Source: Gnetum montanum (lineage: Eukaryota > Streptophyta > Gnetopsida > Gnetales > Gnetaceae). Taken from it: 64,000 nt of DNA. Under the pieces are notes generated by a model, which made no database searches, had not been told where the DNA came from, and worked only from the letters and a program-made list of their open reading frames with translations. The stretch is taken from assembly GCA_015680685.1 (NCBI GenBank), contig MNCI01027140.1, positions 290,595-354,594 of the forward strand, given 5' to 3'. Both the position numbers and the translations under genes were made by a program. Of the stretch, positions 1 to 11,232 are shown piece after piece; position 1 is the stretch's first letter, and every line of letters starts with the position of its first letter.

Positions 1-1687
1 GGAAGGTTTCCTCGTAGTGGGACGTTGTGTCCCATTCTCTTGCCCTACTTACTTAGACAAGTTAGCTCAGCATCCATTGGTACATGTCGGTCAATGAGAT
101 GGTGATATTAGGAGTAGGGATGAAATCCCTCCCGTTTCAATAGATGAACTCGAAGTTACGTTTCTCGTCGAATTCACGATGCTCCAATGGTATGTTCACT
201 TGCATTTTTGCATAGAGAAAGTTGTACCACTCCTTATCTTGCGGTAGGCATTCAAGTGATCACTGCCATTGTCTGAGGGACTATCACGACATCAACACTA
301 GGCTGGGTGGGACCTACCATGTTCTAGACAGAGTAGGGCACCTCTTGGTTCAAGGTGGGATTGGCAGTGATCACAAGAATCATTTTCGGTTGTGAAATGG
401 GTAGAAACAGGAAGAGTGTGTAAGCAATAGTTGTAGACAGTACGTTGTTACACTGAGTGGTTGTAGTTGAGAACTATAAGAGGGAAGGCTGCAACTGGGT
501 ATGCTGGGAAGTATCAGAAACTAGTTTCTTTCACTGTTACACCTGCTACACTGAGCAAGACTACTATATTAAACTGTTTGCTATGCCACACAGGACGCAA
601 GTAGCGTAACTCGATGAGAAATGTACCACAATGGGTAGCATAGCATAGTAGAGGGTGTGACATAGTAAGCAGCATAATACTGCAGAAAGATGTTATGCGG
701 TCAACGTATCATGCTAATTGGATCACTGCACCACAGAGTACATAAACAGTGTATCCTAGCTAGAAAAGTAAGTGTGGCATAGTAATCAATTGGAGGCTTT
801 TGTCCTGCAGGGTTCTAGAGGAACCATCATTGCGACTAGTCTGCACCACTTGGTGCGTAGACAACCAAAAGGGTGTCACATCTACACTAATAAGTACTGG
901 GGTACAAATAGCATGCAAGATTACCTTTGATGTGTAGAGAGGGCACAAAGAAGGCCCTCCTTCCAGCACCAAAAACTATAGCAACCAAAAACGTCAATGG
1001 CTGGAACACCGAGAGGTTACCGGGTGTACAACCTAACCTCAAATTTGTGTAAAGGCTGTGCTAGAGAAAAACAAAAATGGGGTGCCTTCAATGGTCTAGT
1101 TGATTAGACAGGGACTTAATTGGTGTACAATAACCTTTCGTAAACAATTATTTCAAGGATATTATGCATAAATTAAGTGATAAATGTAAACTGATAAGAA
1201 AATATGCAAAATATGGTGATAGAAAAATGAAATAAATAGGCTTGAGTGAGAGAGTGCACTACCCCAAAATCAGGGGATTTGATCTTTGTTTGGCTGGAAG
1301 GTGTACAATTGGTATGCAGTACTAGAGAGGCATAGCTTACAATGGAATAGTATGGTCATAGCTCCTTAACTGCTGCCAATGGTCTGCTGACAGGAACTGA
1401 TGAGCCTATGCTTGCTAGGCTAGGAGAGATCCGAGAGGTGCTACTATAGGGATTTTGCTATTTGTTAGCCTTCCGCTTGCCAGTCTCTTCTTCAAAGCCA
1501 ATCGTCAAAATCCAAAATGCCAAAATGCCAACAAAAAAGCCAACTACCAGAAAGGTGATGGCAAAAGCCAACTCTTTGAACGTGGTTCGCTACAATATTT
1601 ATAGGGCCCAGAGCAGGAGAAAAACGTGGTTTGAATGCCATGTGTCCTAGGTCCCATAAGGTGCAAACATGAATGTGCAAGACTGGT
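1..1687. other. Unclassified stretch without a recognisable gene
   Basis: All ORFs are short and have no recognisable domain. The sequence is less AT-rich than most of the window and contains scattered GTTACAC, GCTACAC and TAGCATAGCATAG motifs (for example around 445, 535 and 640). These resemble the arms of the hairpins further right, so this stretch probably belongs to the same unknown repeat. No transposon protein could be read in any frame. Confidence 0.4.
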
Positions 1688-1726
1688 GTATCATGCTACG
1701 CTACAGTGTTACACTAATCATGATAC
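1688..1726. repeat. Hairpin 1 of the TAGC/TACG hairpin series
   Basis: Perfect 8-bp arms GTATCATG (1688-1695) and CATGATAC (1719-1726) enclose GCTACGCTACAGTG-type sequence shared with the later hairpins. Confidence 0.6.
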
Positions 1727-2012
1727 CCATTGTGTTGTGACCATATCATTCAAGCTACATATGCCAGAATCTAGGGAACTGTCATGTTCGTTATAAAGAA
1801 TGCCAACAATGAATGCAAAGTGGAGCCTATGCTCTAGGACCATGTCTTCCCTACTCTTGTGAGTAGGGTCAAGCATAAGGACAACTTTGGAAATAATCAG
1901 GGGGGTGCAAAGCGAAGAAAACTGTTGATATTTCCTATTGAAGAGATGCCAGAGCATAACCGACCATTGCCAACAAATTTTGGAGCTAACTGGGGATGTC
2001 TTGATGCTTCCA

Positions 2013-2110
2013 CATGGGTGTTACACTATTTACGCTACCCAGCATATCGGTGTAGTGTAAACACCCACATGCTACGCTGTGCTATGCTGTGTATTGTAGC
2101 ATAGTGTAGC
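2013..2110. repeat. Two adjacent hairpins (series members 2 and 3)
   Basis: The outer pair places GGGTGTTACACTA (ending 2028) against TAGTGTAAACACCC (from about 2053), a match with one inserted base. The second has 14-nt arms at 2071-2084 and 2097-2110 that pair throughout if two G-T wobbles are allowed. Loops are 24 and 12 nt. Confidence 0.7.
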
Positions 2111-2256
2111 CACCTTTCTTGAAAGAAATCTAGCCCAAAAACTAAAGATAGGCAAGAAACTGCAATAATTAGCAACCTTGCTCTCCATGTTGAAAGGTCC
2201 TGGGACTTGTGAAGTTCATCCTTGGGAAAATTTTGGGCTTTTATGTCGTTGCAATG

Positions 2257-2284
2257 TTGTGCTACACTATGTAGTGTAGCACAA
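2257..2284. repeat. Near-perfect palindrome (series member 4)
   Basis: Arms TTGTGCTACACTA (2257-2269) and TAGTGTAGCACAA (2272-2284) are perfectly complementary over 13 bp with a 2-nt spacer. Confidence 0.85.
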
Positions 2285-2461
2285 TGTAGCAGCCAGTGTG
2301 ACATGCATCCTTGCTTAATTTGCAATGCTATCTCAAGAAACTTTGGTTAGGGCCCGAGGGCTAAGTGGGATAGGTATTTTTGAAGGTCGAAGTATGGCCA
2401 AGTGCAATTCTTTTGCTAAAACCACTGGCTGGAGGACCTTCATGCGTTCTGACCCTTCTAC

Positions 2462-2486
2462 GCTATGCTACAATGTGTAGCATAGC
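2462..2486. repeat. Palindrome (series member 5)
   Basis: Perfect 11-bp arms GCTATGCTACA (2462-2472) and TGTAGCATAGC (2476-2486) with a 3-nt spacer. The following TAGTGTAACACCC repeats the wording of the 2013-2071 hairpin. Confidence 0.85.
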
Positions 2487-2664
2487 ATAGTGTAACACCC
2501 AACTTGGCCCGAATTCTAACTTAACTTGCACACATTTTGTAACAAAATGTCAATCATGTCCTACCTTGGCAACAGAAGAAGAATTTTTTATGGTTGAAGC
2601 ATGGGCAGTTGTGTCTACTATGCCAAAAAAATCTAAGTGGAAGTAATGCCACATGAGCAACTGA

Positions 2665-2705
2665 CTACACTATGCTACGTTGTGTAGCGTAGCACAACGT
2701 AACAT
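2665..2705. repeat. Imperfect hairpin (series member 6)
   Basis: TGCTACG (2673-2679) pairs with CGTAGCA (2688-2694) within CTACACTATGCTACG...CGTAGCACAACG. A related but unpaired copy, GTGTAGTGTAGCGTAGCGTAGCA, lies at about 2860-2882. Confidence 0.7.
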
Positions 2706-2885
2706 TTACTTGAAAATGATTTTTGATAAAATTTGCCACATTTTTGCTGCATCGTGTTGGTCATGCATCAAGGATGAAATGGGGCAGATACCATGGAGGA
2801 ATGAGTTGTTGTCAATCTGGATCTTTGGTGCTCGATCAATCTTCTCAAGGCCTACTATGTCGTGTAGTGTAGCGTAGCGTAGCAG

Positions 2886-3244
2886 GTTCCTGAGGTTAGA
2901 AAACTCCTTCGAAAACTCCTAGCATGGTCCCTGGTTAGACTCTCAACTAGGTCAAGTGTCAAGTTGGACAAGCTAGAGGGTGTAGTAAGCCTGTCAGCTC
3001 GGGCAATAGAAAATTTGCTAGACTGTACGGTTTACCCCTAGTGCCTTTTTTCATGCAAGCTAGCCTCATGGCTGGGTGCCACATTGACTATGTTGTAGAG
3101 GGTGGTGGGCAAGCTCAGAAGTGACTTTGCAAGCATTAGGACTTCTGGGGTGCCACGTTTTTTGCATAGTCCAACATGACATGGCACTTGCACCGATCCT
3201 TGCCCAAATTTCGAGACTGTGTTGAATCATGAGAGTCCTAAAAT
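2886..3244. other. Spacer with no recognisable feature
   Basis: Mixed-composition sequence between the last hairpin motif and the first readable retrotransposon codons. No ORF of interest, repeat or structural signal was seen. Confidence 0.4.
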
Positions 3245-3249
3245 TTATG

Positions 3250-5575
3250 GTGTTTCACCATACATTGCATATAGTAATATAGGGTGTAATTTCATGTGAA
3301 AAATATGGGTAATCAAGAGCACATCCATCACACCATGTAAGATGTATGTCAAAATCATCAGTATCCAATAATTTCTATACATAGCAGCCACAAAATAGGA
3401 GTACACCTAGTGGCTAACTATAGATAGGTGCTCCATTTCCATACTATGCATGAAACTAACAAAGAGCCTCACAAGTACATACATAGATAATATGGACAAG
3501 ATGAAGTGGATTAGGAGCTAACTCTTAGAAGCCAATAACAAAGATGAATTATAAGTAGATTAGGGAGAGTTGGAAGTGCTAGAAACTTCTAAACTAGAGC
3601 CCTTGGAACTAAAAACATTACCAGAATCTTTAGAATATGTGTTCTTAAATAATTGTAAATCAATAATCATAAATGTCAAACTCACAAAAGAATAGAAGAA
3701 GAAGTTGCTAAAAGTAGTTAATAAATTTCCAACAACCTTTGCCTACTCATATGATGAATTAACAAGAATAGATCCATGCATATGCTAACATCAGATCTAC
3801 ACAAACATTACTATCAAGCCCAAGAGAGAGACATAAAAAAGATTGAATTAAAATCTCAAGAAATTTATTAAAAATGAAGTTGAGAAAATTTTCAAAGCTA
3901 GATATATTTATCTAGTAGTAGACAATGAGTGGGCAAGGCCATTTATTATTAAATCAAAGAAGGAAGAGTAGTGAAGAGTCTATATAGACTTCATATTGTT
4001 AAACATGTCAACTTTTAAACATCATTTTTCATTTTCATTTATTGACCAACTGTTGGATATAATTGTAAGGCATTGTTACTATAGTTCTCTAGATGGATAT
4101 AAAGGATACAATCAGATCCAAATTACTCTACAAGACTAGGCCAAAACAACATTCACCAATTCTTGGAGAACTTTTTCTTACAAGAAGATGCCTTTTGGCT
4201 TGTGCAATGCTTCTACAACCTTCCCATAGCTAGTCCTCAATATCTTTTAGTAGAAAATTAGTAGTGATATGTAAGTCTTCATGGATGACTTCTCCACCTA
4301 TGGCACTAATTTTGAACAAGCACTAGACTACCTAGAGTTGGCACTAAAATGATGTGTAAAAACAAACCTACAACTCAACAAGCAAAAGAATCCCTTAATG
4401 CTCTAGGAGGGCATTGTCTTGGGGCACTAAATTTTAAAAAAAAATTGAGAAAAATCATTAAAAATAAGAGTTATTCATGAAATTAGCACACAATCTCAAA
4501 TAGTCAAAGATGTAAGGTCATTCCTTGGATATACAGGTTAGTATAAGTATTTTATTGAAAATTTCTCCAAAATTGCCAAGCCACTGGTTGAGCTTACCAA
4601 GAAGGATGAATCATTTGAATGGACCAAGGAATTCAAATAAGCATCATAGTGCTTAAAACAGAAGATCATAGAAATACCAATTCTATGTGCCCCTAATTAG
4701 TCCAAACTATTTCATATCATAATAGATATATCCAATTATGTATTGGGAGTAGTGCTTATATAGATAGACAATAAAAAACGTCCATAATATATTGATTGTT
4801 CAAGCAAGAGCATTGTCAATGCAAATTAAATTACACAACTATAGAAAAAGAACTCATGACTATGGTGAATGCTCTTGAGAAATTTAGGCACTATGTGCTT
4901 GGATATCCCATTTTTGTACACATTGATCACAGTGTAATTTGCTTCTTGATGAACAAGCTAGTGGTAAACCTCCTATGTTATATTGTGGTTAGTGATCTTG
5001 CAATAGTTTCATCTAACAATGATGGATAGAAAGAAAATTGAGAATGTATTTGCTAATCATTTATCTTATTTAAGATGAAATAACAAGGTTAATGAAAAGT
5101 CTTTATTTGACCAATTTCCAAATGAGCTTCTCTTTGCAAAGGTAATTGAAGTTCAAGCATCAAGGGTTATAAACTAGTATGATGAATTCCTTTCATATCT
5201 ACTTAATCAAGAGATTCCTATAGAATGGGATCATAAGAGGAAACAACAGCTTCTCCAATAGTAAAAATAGTAATGGAGATAGAGAAAAACCTCTACAAAA
5301 TTTGTGTTGATGACCTAGTATGATGGTACATGCATGATCAAGATCAATCATAAGTTCTCAAGGATGCCCATGAAGGTCCTTATGGGGACCATTACGTAGG
5401 AAGAAGAACAACCATAAAAATCCTAATGGTAGGTTATTTTGGGCCTACAATCTTCAAGGATGTGCATCATTTCAGTCATTAATGTGAGTAATTTCAATGA
5501 GATGGAGGAATAATAAGCAATATGGAAGGGTTTCAAGAGTGGATCTAGCCACTAGAGCCTTTTGACCTTTAGGGG
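3250..5575 (+). pseudogene. Athila/Tat-like Ty3/gypsy pol fragment (end of PR, RT, RNase H, start of INT)
   Basis: This is a remnant of the family that also forms the elements at 10.2-28.1 kb and 48.4-56.5 kb. Conceptual translation across many stops and frameshifts gives, in order: the protease-to-RT linker (LEPLELKTLPESLEYVFLNN, about 3595-3650); RT blocks with MPFGLCNAST and the catalytic FMDD (4278-4289); FLGYTG and LTKKDESFEW at the RT/RNase H boundary (4520-4630); an RNase H segment around 4796-4960 (ALEKFRHYVLGY); and the integrase zinc-finger region (about 5380-5500). LTRs, gag and the integrase core are missing. It ends abruptly in integrase, where copia sequence begins. It cannot encode a working polyprotein. 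Family assignment rests on close wording with the nested element, not on a database search. Confidence 0.85.
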
Positions 5576-6922
5576 ATTGATTGTAATATTTAAAACTATT
5601 GAGCTCATGACCTCCATAATAGCTCATCTCAAGTTGAAAATTTATTAAATGAATATCAATTCAACCTTCCATAATGGTGTGCTTGAGTAAGAAGCCTACA
5701 TGATCCAATTGAAAGGGTTTGAAAGTCAAGGCCAAGATGAAAATTTGTACAAGCTTCAAAAAGCTCTCTATGGACTCAAGCAAGCTCCAATAGCTTGATT
5801 CCATATAATCAATAAGTTCCTTCTCAAAAGTAGCTATAACATTTGTATGTTTAAGTCTACTATCTACTTCAAATATGTACATTTTAATGTAATTTTGATA
5901 TCATTATATGTTTATGACTTAGTCTTTCTATCAAGTTCTTGAAAATTGATCTCAAAATTTAGGAAATACATGAAAGAAGAATTTGAGATAAAGAATCTAG
6001 GATCACTAATATACTTTCTAGGAATCCAAGTAAAGTAATAGGAGGATGCATTGATGATGCATCAAAAAAAAATATGTTGAAAACATCATAGAAAAATATG
6101 GCCTAAAATATGTAAGAATAACCATCACTCCACTCTCTTCAAACCTTAAACTTCAAGTGAATGATGAAAGTCCCTTGGTTTATGCTTCTCTCTATAGAAG
6201 CATGATAGAGTCCTTAAGGTTTTCTATTACTTAAGGCTTGATATTGAATTTTCCACATCCTATCTTTCAAGGTTCATGCAAAGGCATAGACTTAGCCACA
6301 TGAATGCTCTCAAGCATATCTTAAGATATGTCAAAGGGATCATAGATTTTTTCATAAAATTTATCAATGGGGATGGAAAATTCCATGCATTTTGAAATGT
6401 TGATTGGAATGGAGATCTTCAACATAGAAAATTTACATTAGGTTAAAACACCTCTCATGGGGCCAACCACATCTATTAGAATAGGAAGAAGCAAAGTGTC
6501 ATATCACTATCATCATGTGAGGCTAAATTCATTGAAATGGCATATTGTATCCAACATATTTTGTGGCTCAAGAAACTCTTCATTCAATTTAGATTTGCAG
6601 TTTTTTTTTGTCCACTAAGATCATGGTACAAAAAACACATAAGCAATTCAAATCTCAAAGAAGCTTGTCATTTGAAAAAATCCCAAGCATGTTGACATTT
6701 ATTACTATTGTATCAAGCAAGAAGTAAATGTGCATAGTATCTTGTCCAAGTATGTATCTACACAAGATCAATTGATTGATATCCTTATAAAACCACTTCA
6801 AGCATATAATTTAGACTATATATTAAAGACAATTAGCATCTCAAAGGTGGAAGAAGCAAGCAAAGGAGGTCCACAAGGCTTTAACTCAATGATTTTCACA
6901 CATTGCATACTAAAGGAGGATG
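5576..6922 (+). pseudogene. Ty1/copia pol 3' fragment (RT and RNase H)
   Basis: Conceptual translation shows copia RT and RNase H with stops and frameshifts: NGVLE (about 5680), LYKLQKALYGLKQAP (about 5746-5790), an active-site YVDD box decayed to YVYD (5907-5918), and the motif FEIKNLGSLIYFLGIQV (about 5980-6030). RNase H then reads SLSSCEAKFIEMAYC (about 6505-6550), and the C-terminal tail QLIDILIKPLQAYNLDYI is at 6766-6819. Gag, PR, INT and the first part of RT are absent. The fragment abuts the gypsy remnant on the same strand and runs into a polypurine tract and LTR. Confidence 0.85.
6912..6922 (+). other. Copia polypurine tract
   Basis: The purine run AAAGGAGGA lies immediately upstream of the LTR start, where plus-strand DNA synthesis of a copia element is primed. 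Confidence 0.6.
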
Positions 6923-7430
6923 TGTTAGTAATAGTGTGAATGTATACTTCTAAATCCTCCATCCATATTTACTTTGATTTTAAGTAGAGAAGGGTATAGT
7001 GTTATTCTTTTCTTTGATATTATGATGTTTAATTTTTATGTACTAGATATTATAAGTGTGTTTGTATGAAGAAAAAGGGTCTTAGAAGGTTAAAAATTAG
7101 GCAAGATTTTACAAAGAGTAAGGATGGGGGAAGAAACTTCATGCATGGTTTAAGATCCAAGAGGAAAATTCCTCTTCAAAAACATATAAATAGGGGTAAA
7201 CCCCTCCCATTGTAACTTGTCTTGCTTTTGCATATTGAGTTGAAGTGAATAGAAAGTTTTCCTTCCTTTAATACTTGAGTGTTCTTGTGCAAGTTGTGTG
7301 TGTGTTTGGGGAATCTCTATTAAATTTTCCCTTTTCTCTTTTCTTACATTCTTGTAGGATGGACATCTCAATTTGATAAGTAAATTACTTCTCATGGGTT
7401 CTTCTCCCAAGTTTTCTCAAACTTTTCTTT
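6923..7430 (+). mobile_element. Copia 3' LTR (right boundary approximate)
   Basis: It begins TGTTAGTAATAG directly after the polypurine tract. It carries a promoter-like TATAAATAGGGG near 7186-7197, followed by CCCTCCCATTGTAACTTG, a common plant copia LTR arrangement. The right end is uncertain because no second LTR is available. I placed it at a plausible CA near 7430. Confidence 0.55.
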
Positions 7431-8498
7431 CATAGTTTCTCACAAGCTCATGAATTTTCTTAATTTTTTTGATATGCATATTTCAATTTCAAGTTATATT
7501 AAGTTTTTGAAGTTAAATGAATCTTTGCTAATATATGTAGTGAATATTGGAGGAATTTAGAAGTGGTTTTGTAGTAAGATTTAAAGGATTCACTCTCCTT
7601 TTTTAAATTCAAATTAATTTTCCTATTTTTTTCATTTTTTTAGCCCTTTCATGGAAAATTGATGTAAAAGCACATATCTCTCTTTACATGTGATTTTTTT
7701 CAATATTCTTTAGCTTATGGAAGTCTTCTCTCACATTTATCATATAAAATCATTTTGAAGTGGAATTAACAGTTTTTAGATGTTTGTACTTTTATCATAC
7801 ATAAATTGAATTCCAGGCTTAATTCTTATTTATATTATAATTTAAGTTAGCCTCACCATGTTTGGAGACTGTAAAACATGTTGAGAATCTTAATTTTTCA
7901 AATTTTTAGCTTTATTTCTTCTCAAATTATTATCAAATTTTAGTTTCAATGTTATTCTCTATTTTCTACAGGACCATAACTTTACCATTATTTTACCATA
8001 ACCGATGGCATACACAAAGAATTTTCCAAGTGATCACAACCTATGATAAGTGATCATAACTCTATCATAACCTATGGTCCTTAATCACAACTTCACCATA
8101 ACTTGTGATGCTTGACCATGATCTTACCATGTCTTGTCACCTAGTTGTGATCTATGTTTTTAATAGTTACATGCCTTGTGGTCTACTCAAGGTATATTTT
8201 AAGTACAAGAAGATACTATAGAGGCTAGAACATTCACCATAGCCAAGTTTTAATATTCTTAGATCTCATTTTTTTCTCTATTTCAGGTACACCATCACCC
8301 ATGGCAAGATCGTGGTAAAACAATATGACTTGACCACGAATGGTGATTAAAGATCACAACTTAGCTACAAATTGTCATCAACTCATGGTACCCAAAATTT
8401 TTTGTAATGAAGCTAAAATTTCTATAGCATCAAGATTAAATAAACCTTATTCTACTACCAACCTTTGATACTTCTAACTCATAAAGTTCTTCATCTTC
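7431..8498. repeat. AT-rich spacer with diverged CATAACCTATGG-type repeats
   Basis: No gene. Between about 7970 and 8400 short variants of ATCATAACCTATGGT and its reverse complement recur many times (for example TACCATAACCGATGG, ATCACAACCTATGAT, TGGTGATTAAAGATCACAAC). They suggest an old simple or satellite-like array of unknown origin. Confidence 0.35.
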
Positions 8499-8684
8499 CT
8501 ATCTAACCAATGAACTTTTATATTCATGCCTTACATAAGATAAATTTTCATTCAAACAAGGCTTAGCATCTAATTTCTCTACTGTATCTAGCATCATTTT
8601 AACAACATCCTTTATATCTTTCATATTTCTATTAAGGGCCTTAATTGATTTCTTCTTGGGATCCATGTTCTCAAGAAAATTCAA
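8499..8684 (-). pseudogene. Possible gag N-terminal fragment of the 30.7-37.3 kb gypsy family
   Basis: An open minus-strand frame reads MNFLENMDPKKKSIKALNRN and continues to SYVRHEYKS. The spacing MxPKKK, MNRxM, AK and SY(V/I)R matches the gag start of the minus-strand gypsy at about 36,311. No LTR or primer site is visible to its right and no further gag to its left. It would be a short isolated fragment. Similarity is moderate, so the assignment is tentative. Confidence 0.35.
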
Positions 8685-8689
8685 GGTAA

Positions 8690-9892
8690 AGTAAAATTTT
8701 CAATTATAGATATAGAGTGATCAATACTAGTTAAAGTCACAAGATATATAATCCCATAAATCTAAGTAATAATCAAGTCTAAAAACATTGTTTCATTCAC
8801 CTAATTAGGCATAAAATGAAGCCTAAGAATATATCAAATTATCTATATCAATATATATTAATTTATTATCCAATATCAAAGTTGATATAGTTTGGAGACC
8901 CTCCTAAAACTCCCATACACATTCATAATTAAAAATAATTGCATGTAGAAAGAAGAGTACATTGAAAGACCTCTTTATTAAAGCATGCAATGAAATGAAA
9001 TACATAGAATACAAAAGATTATGGGCATATAATCACAAGCTAAAATAACTTAGAAAATACTATACCTCTCAAGTTTAATTGTCATCAAACTCAACTTTTT
9101 ATAGGACTAGATGTCCTACAACCTCTAAAAAACATCACATCACTCAAGAAGATGAAGTGCACATATGCTCAAGAAAGCCAAAAAAATGCCTCAAAAGACT
9201 TATAGTTATATTAAAACTCTCAAACTTAGCCTTGGAGATGATACACATTGGTCAAAATACTCATAAACTATTACAAGTTGTGGCTCCTTATAGTCAACTC
9301 CCCAACATGACCTACTATAAATTACATTAATAACATAGTTTTCAAATGCTAAAAAACCCAAGAACAACTAATTTTTAATGTGTATGAATATGAGTCACAT
9401 CATCCTATAGTAAACTAAGTCCTAAAAGAGGTCAAATTTCTCACAATCTTAGTTGTACTAAAAATTCCTTAATAAAAATGTTGAAATGGCTAATTGCAAT
9501 TGACTTTAAGTCACACCCACTCACAGTCTCTACTATGACTCACTAGGAGTTGTAGCCTATAGTTGTCAATGCAAACTAGCCAAATATGTCAAAATAACTT
9601 CAAACTATGCCAACTAAATTCCTATGACTAATACTACCTTTTAAATTAGCAAATTATAACTTAGAATAAAAAGTTGTTTTTATACCAAGTACACTTTTTA
9701 AAGGATTACAAGTGAAATCAAACCCTTATTTGCTACTCTAAAAAGTAAATGTATGAAGAAATTTATCTTAGCATAAAATATAAAAAACATTTATTAAGAA
9801 TAGTTACATATATTTTATTAACAAATAAAAAAAGGTATAGAAGGTGGAAACACCTTAAAACTTAAATCAGTAAGAGCAAAAAGGCCTCTAAT
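8690..9892. other. AT-rich spacer, nothing recognised
   Basis: Short ORFs such as 9079-9330 show no domain or codon pattern suggesting a gene. No LTR ends, poly(A) tract or transposon protein was read. Confidence 0.35.
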
Positions 9893-10191
9893 CTAAAATT
9901 CATAACATATGAAATATAAAGAACAAATGAATATCAAAGAACAACAACAATAATCATGACAAAGATGGGTAAGGTGCATAGTGCCAACTAGATAAAATAT
10001 GAAAAACCAGCAAGCATAGTAAACCAAACCAAAAAGTAATAGGATAGTGAGCATCCATCTTATCCCTAACATCTTTTTCATCCTCTTTTATAGGCCTTGG
10101 GATCCATTTGATGTTGCACATCTAGTTAGATTAAAGTTTGTCACAATTTGGGTGCCAAATAAAGCATGAGGCATGATTACAAGAATTGATC
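9893..10191 (-). pseudogene. Left half of an unidentified minus-strand reading frame split by the nested composite
   Basis: Read on the minus strand this continues from 28,112 once the 17.9-kb insertion and one ATGAT copy are removed. The junction is in frame (DH then DQFL, then a stop). Further on there are hydrophobic stretches (for example YACWFFIFYLVGTMHLTHL at about 10,000) that could be membrane segments or AT-rich noise. Several stops interrupt it. No family recognised. Confidence 0.3.
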
Positions 10192-10196
10192 ATGAT
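10192..10196. repeat. Target-site duplication ATGAT, left copy
   Basis: ATGAT directly precedes the 5' LTR and is repeated at 28,112-28,116 after the 3' LTR. Confidence 0.9.
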
Positions 10197-11079
10197 TGAT
10201 GAAGTGTATTTTATCCAACTCCAAGATCAGATATCTAATATCATAGCCCTAATATCGGATGCAGAAGTGATGTCAGATATATGATATCAAGGGATATGTG
10301 CCAACCTATGAACATAGTGCTTAGGTGCACAGTTTTGGAGTCATATTAGTCATAGCATAGCAAAGCTCTTGCAATTTTTCTTCCCCAAAGTTAGAATATT
10401 TTCTCAAGTTCCTATAGTAGAAGTCATTGGGTGTGCAAATCTTTGTTCGAGCACTATTGTACCTAAACATAGCAATGTGTGTGGTAATAAAGACAAGCTT
10501 TATGATAAATCTTGAAATACTTTGGCTAGATGAAATATTTTCTTCATGCATTTAATGTTTCTAGCAATTTTATTTAATGCTTTTAATTAATTAAGATAAT
10601 TAAGAAATTAAGCTAGCTAAGTTAAATAGCAATTAATTAAGCACATATGTACAATAGCTTCAAGCATGCACATGATGCTTGGTAATCCCAATAACACTTA
10701 ATGTTTGGTAACCTAGTACCATTATACATGTTTAGGATGTATATGGAAAGTGGGACCATATGCTTAGATTAGGACTATTTAGACATTGGTTAGTTAGTTA
10801 GGTTAATTAGCAATTAAGTTACTTCATTCCTTTCACTCTTTATTTTAAGCATCCAAAACATAAAACATAAAAATAATAAAAATCATACATCTTGATTACA
10901 CTTAACCAATTCCTCTGCATATCAAAAGTGTAATTGGGAAGATAAAGAATGACTATTAGGAAAAGTTCACTTCCTAGAGGCTAGTGTACCAAAAGACAGA
11001 GTCCACAAAATTTGACTAGATCACACCTAAACACTTAGTGATATGTATGGTTGAGTGTAATAGTATTCGCTGCTCATCA
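10197..11079 (+). mobile_element. 5' LTR of the outer Athila-like element
   Basis: It starts TGATGAAG and ends CTCATCA, near-inverted termini. It shares its whole length with the LTRs at 12,893, 19,027 and 27,212, including a GATATC-rich block (10,226-10,290), an AATAAAGAC segment and a 3' TATGGTTGAG box. Its TATA box is decayed to TATGAACA (10,297-10,304), whereas the 3' LTR keeps TATAAATA. Confidence 0.9.
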
Positions 11080-11100
11080 TTGGTATTGCTACTAGGGATT
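11080..11100 (+). other. Degenerate tRNA-Asp primer-binding site
   Basis: The sequence TTGGTATTGCTACTAGGGAT directly follows the LTR. It aligns with the intact TGGCGCCGTTGCCGGGGACT site of the inner element. It differs at 9 positions, all transitions, 8 of them C-to-T or G-to-A. Confidence 0.85.
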
Positions 11101-11232
11101 CTTTTTATTAAAATGTGTGCTATCTAGACATAGTGAAAATCATTAACCTCATTGGATGAACCCTAAGGTCAAAATAATTCTCAAAATTAATATAATAATT
11201 TAAGCATACTAATATCTTATTGTAATTACAAA

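Noticed and set aside
2013-2885. Spaced palindromes considered as a CRISPR-like array or microRNA precursors
   Set aside because: Spacing is too long and repeat wording too variable for CRISPR, and the DNA is plant nuclear. Arms of 11-14 bp are too short for a plant microRNA precursor.
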